Shown here: positions 17,599 to 25,585 of the stretch, piece by piece
Numbering within the stretch: the first letter of the stretch is position 1
How the letters are laid out: each line of letters begins with the position of its first letter
Assembly (NCBI RefSeq): GCF_001437355.1
Contig: NZ_JQBM01000006.1
Location: 5,901 to 50,461 of the forward strand
Direction: 5' to 3'
From: Weissella viridescens
Lineage (GTDB): Bacteria; Bacillota; Bacilli; Lactobacillales; Lactobacillaceae
DNA: 44,561 nucleotides
Made by a program: the position numbers and the translations under genes
Notes under the pieces: model-generated
Seen by the model: the letters and a program-made list of their open reading frames with translations, nothing else
What the model was told of the DNA's origin: nothing
The model's database searches: none

Positions 17599-19284
17599 TT
17601 AGTAATTTCCGTAGTACTTCAAAGTTGACGTCTTTCCAATACCAGGGTTGAAACTGTTGGTTGGATCATTCTTGTGATAATGCTCAACCAAAGCTGGTGC
17701 AGCCTTATACATGTGTCCCACGTTGTGTTCAGCAGGATAAATGGCACCACGTTCATCAAAGATCTTGAGCATCTCTTCCTTCACTTCATGTGCATCAACA
17801 CCCTTCTTCAACACATAGTCTTGGTGCATAACGTGATCAAGGAAGTGTCCATAATATAGCTTATATTGAATCTTGTCCTCAAGCTCCTTTGGAAGGTGCT
17901 CGAACCAATTAAATTCATTACGTGGCAAAGCCACATCGATTGGCAAAATTTCAAGATTATCATCTTGGAAAACTTCTTCCAAACGGATTGCAACACTAGC
18001 TGTTACATAACGGTGTGTTGCGGCAACCTTGGCTTCATGTGGCGTACACTCGAAGTAATCACCCTCTTCTGTCTTGAAGAATTCCTTCAAATAGGCGCGC
18101 GCTTCATCAATCCCATCACCTTCCATCTTCAATTGAAGGTAGTGTTGATAACGATCACGATATTGTTCCATTCGCTTTGGCAATTGGTTTGGAATCGCAT
18201 GGCTCATGGTCTGCAACATACGGTCTGGGAAGTATGGCTTAAACGTTGGAATGTGGTCCAAAATACGTTCAGCTGTTGCACGCATATTAAACAAATAAGG
18301 TAGTGCGTCGGTTCCCAATGTATCAATCACAACCAATGAATCTTTACCATACTTCTTGGCAAGGTCATAAGCTTCACGGTGCATGTATTCCCCTGAAACA
18401 GGTAAGTGCTTGAATTCAGTCATGATGTGACGACGCATCTTCTCAAGTACGTCCGGATCATTGGTTCCAATATAGAACACTTGTGAGGCATCAGCCTTAG
18501 GATACGTATCCATACGAACCGCAAAAGTGGCAAGTTTTCCAGCTGCACCAGAAACTTCATAAAGTTCCTTAGGGTTGGCATTGTACCGTGTTGGTTCAGA
18601 CACATCCACATCACGAACACGCGCTTCATAATCACGCATATGCGCAACATGATTATCATCACGTTCTACATTATTAATATCGAAATTACGGTTTTCCAAA
18701 TTCGTAATAATTTCTTCAGGGGTATCCCCTAAATCAATTCCCAAATGGTTCACCAAATGTAATTCATCATTTTCATCAATTTGTGCATACAAGGCAAGTT
18801 CAGTATAGGCTGGTCCACGTTGGATCAAAGCTCCACCTGAATTATTGTTAACTCCACCAACAACGGTAGCACCAATATTTGAAGAGCCAATGACAGAGTG
18901 TGGCTCACGGTCAACGTCATCCAACGTTTCCTCAAGCTTATGCAATGTCGTACCAGGGAAGGCTAACACTTGTTCGTTATTGTTAATCAATTGCAAACCT
19001 TTAATTCGCATACCGTTAACGACAACGATATCACGGTCATAACCTGAAGCTGGAATGGAACCTTCTGTCAGACCGGTATTTGCTGCTTGCATCAAGATAA
19101 TAATATTATTCTTGTGCAAAACTTCCAGCACATGCCACAATTCCATTAAGTCGGCTGGCTTAACAACTGCAAGTGCATCCCCTTTTCCTGAACGATATCC
19201 TTCGCGATAGGGACGTGAACGTTCCTTGGATGTAATCACATTATGCTTTCCAACAATTTCCGTAAGCTCTTCTACAACACTCAT
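17599..19284 (-). CDS. dld: Quinone-dependent D-lactate dehydrogenase
   Basis: Peripheral membrane flavoenzyme that oxidises D-lactate to pyruvate and passes electrons to quinone. 561 residues from the ATG at 19284 (MSVVEELTEI), which sits ten bases after GGAGG; a GTG two codons earlier is too close to that site. The FAD-binding PCMH domain occupies about 35-265 (MQAANTGLTEG, GSSNIGATVVGGVNNNSGG), followed by the Dld-specific membrane-binding domain, as in E. coli Dld. It differs from the NAD-dependent LdhA enzymes that make D-lactate. Expressed alone between its own promoter and terminator. Confidence 0.93.
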   Translation of the reverse strand: MSVVEELTEIVGKHNVITSKERSRPYREGYRSGKGDALAVVKPADLMELWHVLEVLHKNNIIILMQAANTGLTEGSIPASGYDRDIVVVNGMRIKGLQLINNNEQVLAFPGTTLHKLEETLDDVDREPHSVIGSSNIGATVVGGVNNNSGGALIQRGPAYTELALYAQIDENDELHLVNHLGIDLGDTPEEIITNLENRNFDINNVERDDNHVAHMRDYEARVRDVDVSEPTRYNANPKELYEVSGAAGKLATFAVRMDTYPKADASQVFYIGTNDPDVLEKMRRHIMTEFKHLPVSGEYMHREAYDLAKKYGKDSLVVIDTLGTDALPYLFNMRATAERILDHIPTFKPYFPDRMLQTMSHAIPNQLPKRMEQYRDRYQHYLQLKMEGDGIDEARAYLKEFFKTEEGDYFECTPHEAKVAATHRYVTASVAIRLEEVFQDDNLEILPIDVALPRNEFNWFEHLPKELEDKIQYKLYYGHFLDHVMHQDYVLKKGVDAHEVKEEMLKIFDERGAIYPAEHNVGHMYKAAPALVEHYHKNDPTNSFNPGIGKTSTLKYYGNY

Positions 19285-19322
19285 ATTCACAAACCCTCCA
19301 ATTAAAATCTCTTTACAGTATT

Positions 19323-19328
19323 ATTATA
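19323..19328 (-). promoter_or_regulatory. Probable -10 element of dld
   Basis: A perfect TATAAT on the minus strand 38 bases before the dld start. The -35 region has no good match. Confidence 0.4.
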
Positions 19329-19367
19329 CCACTTTAATTTTAAGGTACAGCATATCTAGTTAAACCA

Positions 19368-19396
19368 CAAAAAAACCAGTCAGCTAACTGACTGGT
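19368..19396 (-). terminator. Terminator of the six-gene exporter/immunity operon
   Basis: A perfect nine-pair stem (19375-19383 with 19388-19396) with a T run on the minus strand lies just past the permease stop. It marks the end of the operon that begins at 24342. Confidence 0.93.
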
Positions 19397-19401
19397 CGGT
19401 T

Positions 19402-20592
19402 TTATCTAAGGATATCAATTAAATTTTTATTGGCCGCTTGCTTGGCCGGTAACCAACCAAAAATAACACCAACAATCGTTGACACACCAATTGCGAACAC
19501 CACATCCCGCAAGGTAATCACTGCTTTGATATGCATATTCCCTGGAATCACCTTCACAGCTCCTGAAGCAATCAGATAACCTGACACCAATCCAATCAAT
19601 CCACCGGTCACCGTCAAAATGATGGCTTCAATCAAAAATTGGTTACGAATATTCGCTTCTGTCGCTCCAACAGCTAAACGAATCCCGATTTCCTGGGTAC
19701 GTTCTGAGACAGAAATGTACATCATATTCATAACACCAATTCCAGCAATAAATAGTGAAATTCCCGCCACGGCTGTCACAAAGAAAGTAATCCCGTTCAA
19801 CACCTTACTAATTTGTCCAATCCACTTATTATTGTCCTCGTACTCATAGGTCCCATTTTGGCGGTTCGCCCCGTTCTTTTTGAGTAACTTTTCTGCCTTA
19901 CGGCCAATTTTCTGTGGGTTTGCTCCCTTTTTGACATTGAGCGTCATAATTGACCCAGTCGTATTGTTTTCTTTCAAGTAAGCGTTGTACGGAATGATCG
20001 TGTCACTTTGATACGTATCATCCGTTGTAAATGTCCCAATCACGGTGTAGGCGTAATTCCCCAATGTTACCGATTTGCCGAGCGCATTTTCTGGAGATCC
20101 AAAATATCGTTTCGCTAGTCCCTTACTAATCAACATGTTGTTCTGCCCCACGTCTAAATCCGACTGACTAAAGTAGTGTCCACTATCAAGGTCGGGACCG
20201 CCGCTGCGTTTGCGAGCTACGGTAAAGTCTAATTCGCTCTCATCCCCATTAAGACTACCAAAATCACTCCCATAGTCGCCGGATAAAGTCGAAATTTTAG
20301 CATCGGTAATATCCGGATCAATTTCACTACTCCGCAGGAAACTTACGTCCGCTTGGGTAAAGCCATTAACACCTGCATCAGTATCACTTGTAAAGTCTAT
20401 TTGAGCCTTCAACTCCCCACTTTTCGACGTTTTAAATTGCGACTTAGCCATTTGATTAACCCCATTTCCAATTGCCATAATCGTGATGACAGAGGCAATT
20501 CCAATGACAATCCCAATGATGGTCATAAAGGAACGTTTCGGGTTCATTTTAAGAGATTGAAAAGCCGTGATAATTGTCTCTCTAAATCTCAT
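19402..20592 (-). CDS. MacB/FtsX-type ABC transporter permease
   Basis: 396 residues: one N-terminal helix (about 23-45), a large external MacB-type core domain (about 50-265) and three C-terminal helices carrying an FtsX-like domain (FTQEIGIRLAVGATE-like segment near 300). The gene overlaps the ATPase by 11 bases and uses a GGGAG site within it. With the MFP and ATPase upstream it forms a tripartite exporter of the YknXYZ/MacAB kind. The upstream bPH2 genes and the divergent cationic peptide point to a role in export of, or immunity to, that peptide. Confidence 0.93.
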   Translation of the reverse strand: MRFRETIITAFQSLKMNPKRSFMTIIGIVIGIASVITIMAIGNGVNQMAKSQFKTSKSGELKAQIDFTSDTDAGVNGFTQADVSFLRSSEIDPDITDAKISTLSGDYGSDFGSLNGDESELDFTVARKRSGGPDLDSGHYFSQSDLDVGQNNMLISKGLAKRYFGSPENALGKSVTLGNYAYTVIGTFTTDDTYQSDTIIPYNAYLKENNTTGSIMTLNVKKGANPQKIGRKAEKLLKKNGANRQNGTYEYEDNNKWIGQISKVLNGITFFVTAVAGISLFIAGIGVMNMMYISVSERTQEIGIRLAVGATEANIRNQFLIEAIILTVTGGLIGLVSGYLIASGAVKVIPGNMHIKAVITLRDVVFAIGVSTIVGVIFGWLPAKQAANKNLIDILR

Positions 20593-21259
20593 AATCAGCT
20601 CCCATCACTTGCCCGTCCAAGATTTTGATTAACCGTTCCGCTTGTTCACCCACCGAAGCGTCGTGCGTCACAATAATCAATGTCGTCCCAGCAGCATTTA
20701 AGCGCCTAAAAACATCCATAATTTCTATAGTCGTCGCACTATCTAACGCCCCCGTTGGTTCATCAGCAATCACGATATTTGGATTCGTCACAATCGCACG
20801 TGCAATCGCCACGCGCTGTTGTTGCCCACCGGACAATAATTTAGGATAAGTATCCGCCTTATCTAAAATGCCAACCTGTGCCAGAACATCTTCCACAATC
20901 CGCCGAATTTCTTTGTGCGGCTTTCCTTGATATTGCAATGGTAAACCGACATTATCCGCCACCGTCATATTGTCAATCAGCTTAAAATTTTGAAAAACCC
21001 AACCAACATTTTCATTTCGAAAGCGCGTGTATTGTTTCTTGCTCAAGGCTCGCGTATCTCGACCATTGAGCAAGTAGCTCCCTGAAAAATCACGATCCAA
21101 CAAACCAATAATGTTCAATAAAGTCGACTTCCCTGACCCAGAGTGTCCCATAATCGCAACAAACTCACCATCATTAATCGTGATACTAATATCTTTGAGA
21201 ACATGTTGTTTTTCCTTACCATGCATAAAAAATTTATTGATTTGCTTTAACTCTAACAT
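20582..21259 (-). CDS. ABC transporter ATP-binding protein (MacB/LolD type)
   Basis: 225 residues. Walker A GHSGSGKST at 38-46, Q-loop VFQNFKLIDNMT near 88-99, signature LSGGQQQR near 141-148, Walker B VIADEPTGALD, and the H-loop in IIVTHD. It partners the overlapping permease downstream and the MFP gene that ends 12 bases upstream. Substrate specificity cannot be read from the ATPase; the context suggests peptide export or immunity. Confidence 0.96.
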   Translation of the reverse strand: MLELKQINKFFMHGKEKQHVLKDISITINDGEFVAIMGHSGSGKSTLLNIIGLLDRDFSGSYLLNGRDTRALSKKQYTRFRNENVGWVFQNFKLIDNMTVADNVGLPLQYQGKPHKEIRRIVEDVLAQVGILDKADTYPKLLSGGQQQRVAIARAIVTNPNIVIADEPTGALDSATTIEIMDVFRRLNAAGTTLIIVTHDASVGEQAERLIKILDGQVMGADYEI

Positions 21260-21271
21260 CTGGTGCGCCCC

Positions 21272-22216
21272 CTAAATCTTTTTGCCATCAAGGTTACGCG
21301 TTCCAGGCGCCTTAACAATTGTTGCGGTCGAACTTAAATCCGTGTCGTCCACAATATAGCTGGCCCCAGATTTCTGCACTGGCAGTTGATGTTTATGGGC
21401 TCGGCCACCTTGAACTAAATAGACATATGTTTGCCCGTTTTCTTTTTTAACTGCGGAAGCTGGTAAGGCTACTTTATCTTGCTTAATCTTAAGCGTCACC
21501 TGTTGTCCAACACGGTACTCGGCAGCAGCCGTTGTTTTGAAATCGTAAGTCGTCACCTTACCGCTCGTCTTAGCAATTTGTGAGATAAAGGTGATTTTTT
21601 CAGTTGACGTTGTTGCTCCAGAATTTGTCGCAACTTGGGCGACAGCCCCGGTTGCCAAATTATCGTAGTCAAAATCCGTCACACTTGATGCAATATATTT
21701 ATCAACTGAGTCAATGACTATTTTGACGTTGTTGGTATCCGTATCATCAATCGAAAGCATGCCATCATAAGGTGCCACAATATTTTTTGTGGCACGATTT
21801 ATCTTACGTTGTGCATCCGTCAATTCAGATTGTAAATCTCCAGTATCGTTACCCTTTTGTTGTGCGTTCGCAATTTGCGTCTGTAATTGGCTAACTTGAT
21901 TCGTTGCCTCCGCCAAATCCTGCTGATTTGTTGCGATTCCCAAAACATCGCCAGCACTTACATTGGCTCCGTCATTAACATACAGATTGACCTTTGCTCC
22001 CTCAGGCACTGAAATTTCCTGCTGATGGCGTGCCTTTACAACGCCAGATTCACTAATTGGTTGAACCTGTATTGGATGAACGGTGGCTTCCTTTGATTCG
22101 TCCTTAGCTTTCTGCGGCTTTGATAATGCCATGATAATCCCCATCACCACCACTACCAACACAATTACCGCTAAAATAAGGCGTCGCTTTTTACCCTTAA
22201 ATGCTTTTTTAAACAT
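21272..22216 (-). CDS. Membrane fusion protein of the ABC exporter (HlyD/MacA type)
   Basis: 314 residues: basic N-terminus, one membrane helix (about 12-30), a lipoyl/hairpin region with a short coiled coil (about 95-140, NQVSQLQTQIANAQQKGND) and beta-barrel domains towards the C-terminus. GGGAGG precedes the ATG. In a Gram-positive cell it would join the permease's external domain to the wall side. It follows ydbT by 56 bases with no terminator. MFP-ATPase-permease sets of this kind confer immunity or secretion in several leaderless and circular bacteriocin clusters. Confidence 0.9.
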   Translation of the reverse strand: MFKKAFKGKKRRLILAVIVLVVVVMGIIMALSKPQKAKDESKEATVHPIQVQPISESGVVKARHQQEISVPEGAKVNLYVNDGANVSAGDVLGIATNQQDLAEATNQVSQLQTQIANAQQKGNDTGDLQSELTDAQRKINRATKNIVAPYDGMLSIDDTDTNNVKIVIDSVDKYIASSVTDFDYDNLATGAVAQVATNSGATTSTEKITFISQIAKTSGKVTTYDFKTTAAAEYRVGQQVTLKIKQDKVALPASAVKKENGQTYVYLVQGGRAHKHQLPVQKSGASYIVDDTDLSSTATIVKAPGTRNLDGKKI

Positions 22217-22272
22217 ACCCTGATTCCTCCCAAGAAATACGATAAAACGTCCTATGCTTACAGTTTACCTGA

Positions 22273-23580
22273 TTATCCTAAGGCTTCAACGGCAATAAAC
22301 CGTAATGCTGGATTTTGATCCGTTCGACAAATATTAAGTTGTGCATAGTTTGCCAACTTGAATTGCGTTTCTGACCCCATAATTTGTGGTGGTAAACAAT
22401 AACAACTGCGATTAATATACCCCACTTGAACTCTAAGGAACTCTAGGTTAGATTTCTCAATTTGTGTCAAAAATGGACGCAACAGCGGCGCGATACCTAA
22501 TACCAATAACCAAATCCAACTAAACTGGATAAGCTGATATAATCCTGCGATGCAGGCCAGTAGGCAACTACCGACGCCAACCGCCCAGATAAGTTGGTCT
22601 CGCTTCGGTGGATTTGAAAAGATATTGGGTTGGTCGAAGGCAATTCCAAACTGATCATCGACCCATGTCCGCACCTGATGTTGTGATGCTAGTGGTATTA
22701 ACAAGCACTTTGTTTGCGTATCAGCTGCAGGGTCATTTAAAATCGCTGACACTTGATAAAGACGTAACAGACGCAAGCCTAAAGACTGCTCAATTTTAAT
22801 CCCCATAACATCATCTCGACTCAGTACATTACAATCACGCTCGAGCCACCCATTACTAATAGCAAAATGGTCCGCATGCACCATTAATTTGAATTTTGCA
22901 TACTTGAAATACTGCATGCCGATTGACCATCCGGGCATTAATATTAGTAGCAGCGCAATCATCCAACCATTTAGTGGTATATTGATGCCGGCATGCATCG
23001 CAACCCAGTCCCGCATTTGTGCTAGATCCATCAAAACTGGTACCATCAGTAAATAGTTTGCAGACAATAAGCCAGTTACAATTAATCTTTTTGGTGTAAC
23101 GCCTGACGCCATCTGTACGCCTGTTGCTGCATCAGTGACTACTTGCGTTTGAAGATGGTTTAACACTAGCTCAAGTTGCTCGACTTCTGTCTTTTTCAAA
23201 GCACAGAAAGTGACCTGTGTTTCATCACCACCATTTTTAAAATATAGCGTCAGCCCTGAAACGTTTAATAACTGCTGTAACCAGTTTTGCTCGATGCGAT
23301 AATTCACTAGAGCTTGTTTTTGGTTCAGTTCAAATGACCTGTGTTCAAAGCAGCCATAACAAATGCGGATACTTGATGTTTTTATTTGATAAGTGGTGTG
23401 TTGATACGTTAAGCCAATGGCAATAACTTGATACAGGACAAAGATGCACCATATTGGAACAGCCAAATCTGGACGATGCAGGGCGTGAATGAACACTTGG
23501 CACATTGGTATCAAAAACAAGACATCCAACAGCACTTGTTCACCCTTGATGAGGAAAAATGCTTTTGCTTGCTTATTCAT
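22273..23580 (-). CDS. ydbT: bPH2-domain membrane protein, YdbT-like
   Basis: 435 residues, with repeated pairs of membrane helices, each followed by a bacterial PH (bPH2) module, in the pattern of Bacillus YdbT. For example ISNGWLERDCNVLSRDDVMGIKIEQSLGLR matches the typical strand-turn-helix signature. In Bacillus ydbST gives resistance to bacteriocins, and similar pairs occur in aureocin A53 and lacticin Q clusters. It overlaps ydbS by eight bases. Twelve cysteines are present, unlike nearly every other protein in this window. Intact, but its usual partner YdbS is interrupted. Confidence 0.88.
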   Translation of the reverse strand: MNKQAKAFFLIKGEQVLLDVLFLIPMCQVFIHALHRPDLAVPIWCIFVLYQVIAIGLTYQHTTYQIKTSSIRICYGCFEHRSFELNQKQALVNYRIEQNWLQQLLNVSGLTLYFKNGGDETQVTFCALKKTEVEQLELVLNHLQTQVVTDAATGVQMASGVTPKRLIVTGLLSANYLLMVPVLMDLAQMRDWVAMHAGINIPLNGWMIALLLILMPGWSIGMQYFKYAKFKLMVHADHFAISNGWLERDCNVLSRDDVMGIKIEQSLGLRLLRLYQVSAILNDPAADTQTKCLLIPLASQHQVRTWVDDQFGIAFDQPNIFSNPPKRDQLIWAVGVGSCLLACIAGLYQLIQFSWIWLLVLGIAPLLRPFLTQIEKSNLEFLRVQVGYINRSCYCLPPQIMGSETQFKLANYAQLNICRTDQNPALRFIAVEALG

Positions 23581-24049
23581 TTTCTAACTCCATGTTTTTA
23601 ACCTCTGCATTGAAGTAGGCAATCAAGTGGCATGCCTCACGCTCTGATATCCCGTGTAAGGCAAAACAACGAGCGGCGGTTTGAATTTCTACATCACAAA
23701 TATGTAAATATTGCTTAATCATATGCGTTTGTTGCGTGATCCCATATACACGAGCGTACGGTATCCATGTTTTACATTTAACCACGCGACCACGCTCTAA
23801 CTTAAAATGCTGCCTTTCATGATCCATATGTAAGCGTGCTGTCATGTAATAATTACGTTGATGAAGATACTCAAAAAACAGTCCAACGAAAAATATTCCC
23901 CATATCCACTTATCTCAATTTGAATTCAATTGTAACAAGTGTCGTCCTAAAAGAAGCCCGGCTAATAGGCAACCGTCTACGCTCAATATCGCCCCCATGG
24001 TATAAAACCAGTACTTACGTGTTGACTGCCACTCCTGTTGCGTTTCCAT
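23573..24049 (-). pseudogene. ydbS: YdbS-like bPH2 protein interrupted by one in-frame TGA
   Basis: Reading from the ATG at 24049, which has an AAGGGGG site, gives 158 codons in one frame with a single TGA at codon 45 (bases 23917-23915). The part before it has a membrane helix (about 14-36). The part after it opens with the second helix (KWIWGIFFVGLFFEYL), then a bPH2 domain to the end. The total matches the usual YdbS length of about 160, so this is one point mutation and not two genes. The ATG at 23845 that could restart a 90-residue C-terminal piece has no ribosome site and lacks both helices. A sequencing error or stop readthrough remains possible. Confidence 0.85.
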
Positions 24050-24063
24050 ATTTCCCCCTTACT

Positions 24064-24342
24064 TCATAATTCCCCAATTTCTGCTAAATGTTTTTTATAG
24101 ATAACTTCAGCAATTGATGGTCGAATTACCTTTTCGTATACCAAGAAATCTAAATACTCTTTAAACTCAGCCTTATTTTGTGATGTGGCGATTTTTTGCC
24201 GTATCAAGTTAAGTTTCTTTTTTGCCACAAAGTAAGACTCCCCGCTCTTTTTTTGATAATGGTTAATTTTAAAATCCACTTCAATAAATTCTCTTATCAG
24301 TTGCAACTCCTGCTCACTTAAATACCTAATCCACCTTTCCAT
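24064..24342 (-). CDS. Small protein of unknown function, first gene of the operon
   Basis: 92 residues, predicted mostly helical, charged, with no clear membrane segment and no signal peptide. I do not recognise a family. The ATG at 24342 has GAGGGAG upstream. It ends 14 bases before the ydbS start. A good promoter lies directly upstream (24380-24408), so it leads the six-gene operon ydbS-ydbT-MFP-ATPase-permease. Its place next to the cationic peptide gene suggests an immunity or regulatory part, but that is inference only. Confidence 0.75.
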   Translation of the reverse strand: MERWIRYLSEQELQLIREFIEVDFKINHYQKKSGESYFVAKKKLNLIRQKIATSQNKAEFKEYLDFLVYEKVIRPSIAEVIYKKHLAEIGEL

Positions 24343-24379
24343 CTCATATCACTCCCTCTCTTATCCTAAATCCAACTCA

Positions 24380-24408
24380 ACTTTATAAAAACCGGACTTT
24401 TTTGTCAA
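24380..24408 (-). promoter_or_regulatory. Promoter of the exporter/immunity operon
   Basis: On the minus strand a perfect TTGACA (24403-24408) is followed after 17 bases by TAAAGT (24380-24385); a TATAAA at 15-base spacing overlaps it. The spacer holds a small inverted repeat, AAAAA-GTCCGG-TTTTT, which could be a repressor site. The start codon follows within 40 bases. Confidence 0.65.
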
Positions 24409-24500
24409 ATGAAAAGAAATTATTTTCACTCTGGTTATAAATAAAATTTAAGTATATTCATATTTTAATCGATACCTTATTTTTAAATTCGTTGAACCGC

Positions 24501-24533
24501 CAAGCATGAACAACTTTTTTAAATTTCAAGCAT
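24501..24533 (+). repeat. Direct repeat upstream of the peptide gene
   Basis: CAAGCAT occurs at 24501-24507 and 24527-24533, 26 bases apart, within a similar A/T-rich context. No convincing sigma-A promoter for the peptide gene can be found in this 266-base gap, so an activator-dependent promoter is possible. Confidence 0.35.
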
Positions 24534-24608
24534 ATTTTTACGTCATTCCTTTTCCTAAACTTAAAACATAGCTGGTAATGACAAAACACATTTGAGGAGG
24601 AATTATAT

Positions 24609-24746
24609 ATGGGAATTGCTTTACGATTAGCTCGAAAATATGGTATGAGATTCTACCGATTGATTATGCGTTGGATTAGCGAAGGCTTCAGCATTGCTTG
24701 GATTGAAAAACAACTAAAACGACGCACTCGAAAGCGGCGCCACTAA
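24609..24746 (+). CDS. Putative leaderless bacteriocin (enterocin L50 / weissellicin-like)
   Basis: 45 residues, too short for routine calling. It has a consensus GAGGAGG site (24594-24600) eight bases before the ATG and a strong terminator 28 bases after the stop. It starts Met-Gly with no leader or double-Gly site and contains no cysteine. It has 14 Arg/Lys against two Glu, and two Trp. The stretch WISEGFSIAWIEKQLK (22-37) parallels FIGEGWAINKIIEWIKK of enterocin L50A as I recall it. An Arg-rich tail (RRTRKRRH) ends it. Leaderless bacteriocins are secreted unprocessed and permeabilise membranes. The divergent bPH2 and MFP-ABC genes fit the immunity/export role. Activity is unproven. Confidence 0.75.
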   Translation: MGIALRLARKYGMRFYRLIMRWISEGFSIAWIEKQLKRRTRKRRH

Positions 24747-24773
24747 CCCCTTACTTCATAAAGTATCACCAGC

Positions 24774-24813
24774 TAAAAAAAGGATCATCACTTTTGTGAT
24801 GATCCTTTTTTCA
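24774..24813. terminator. Bidirectional terminator between the peptide gene and the membrane-protein gene
   Basis: A perfect 12-pair stem (24780-24791 with 24796-24807) with a TTTT loop has A/T runs on both sides. It ends the plus-strand peptide transcript and the minus-strand HxlR-DUF4767-membrane protein transcript. Confidence 0.95.
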
Positions 24814-24826
24814 TTTCAACCCTGAT

Positions 24827-25555
24827 TTAACGAATTTTCTTTCCAGGCAAGGTGATTAAACTCCAAATGAACATAATAATTGGCATAACCAAAACAACCC
24901 AGAAACCAACCGCGAGGAATTGTGAATAATCAATATTTAAACTCCCCACAATTGAGTTTTGCAGTTCTTGATATACCATAACAATCGCATAAACAATAAC
25001 CCCAAAATCAACAATGGCAATTAACATGGCAACTGCCTTAGCAATATAGCTACGAATTAATTGCAACAACATATAAAGAATTGGGCAAATCATCAAAATA
25101 TACATCAAGAGTGTAATCTTATGCGCATCAATGCCAATTGTTGTTAAATATGCACTCGAATTATTCAAAAAATCATACAGACGAATCGTTCGTTCATCCG
25201 TATTTGGTAAATCGATTTGCAAAAATGGCAAGGTAAATAGTGCTAATAAATCCACAAACCCAATGATGAAGCCAATCACACTTGTTCGTGAACGACGACC
25301 ACGAGGTTGCGTGATTGGCTGTTCAACAATGACTTCTGGTTGATTATCTGCCACTTCCGGCGCCACTTTAGTTTCAGGCGTTTCTACAACATTATGCGTT
25401 TGATCATACTTAGCCACGCGTGTAGCAGGTGTTTCATCACTCGCTAGTTCATCGACATTTTGTTGTTGGTTTTGCATTAATTCAGCAAGTTCACCCGCCG
25501 TTGGCTGACGACCATACAATTTTTCAAATGCTGCAATTACTTCTCGTTCATTCAT
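24827..25555 (-). CDS. Membrane protein of unknown function
   Basis: 242 residues. A short helical N-terminus (about 1-50, MNEREVIAAFEKLYG) and a disordered Thr/Glu/Pro-rich linker (about 40-85) end in a basic patch PRGRRSR. Four hydrophobic helices follow (about 92-112, 145-165, 168-195, 215-236). The ATG has AGGAG nine bases upstream. I do not recognise a family. It follows the DUF4767-like gene by 30 bases and is the last gene of that unit. Confidence 0.8.
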   Translation of the reverse strand: MNEREVIAAFEKLYGRQPTAGELAELMQNQQQNVDELASDETPATRVAKYDQTHNVVETPETKVAPEVADNQPEVIVEQPITQPRGRRSRTSVIGFIIGFVDLLALFTLPFLQIDLPNTDERTIRLYDFLNNSSAYLTTIGIDAHKITLLMYILMICPILYMLLQLIRSYIAKAVAMLIAIVDFGVIVYAIVMVYQELQNSIVGSLNIDYSQFLAVGFWVVLVMPIIMFIWSLITLPGKKIR

Positions 25556-25585
25556 TTTTTCATACTCCTGTCGCTCAATTTATGT

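Noticed and set aside
23915..23917. TGA as a selenocysteine or programmed readthrough codon
   Set aside because: No downstream stem-loop of SECIS type is evident, and the family has no redox residue at this position; a point mutation is simpler.
23836..24069. Plus-strand reading frame opposite ydbS
   Set aside because: It is the shadow of the interrupted ydbS frame, starts with GTG without a ribosome site and matches no family.
24507..24572. A 21-residue reading frame on the plus strand just before the bacteriocin gene
   Set aside because: No ribosome site, no distinct composition, and the stop is well before the strong ribosome site of the peptide gene; likely chance.
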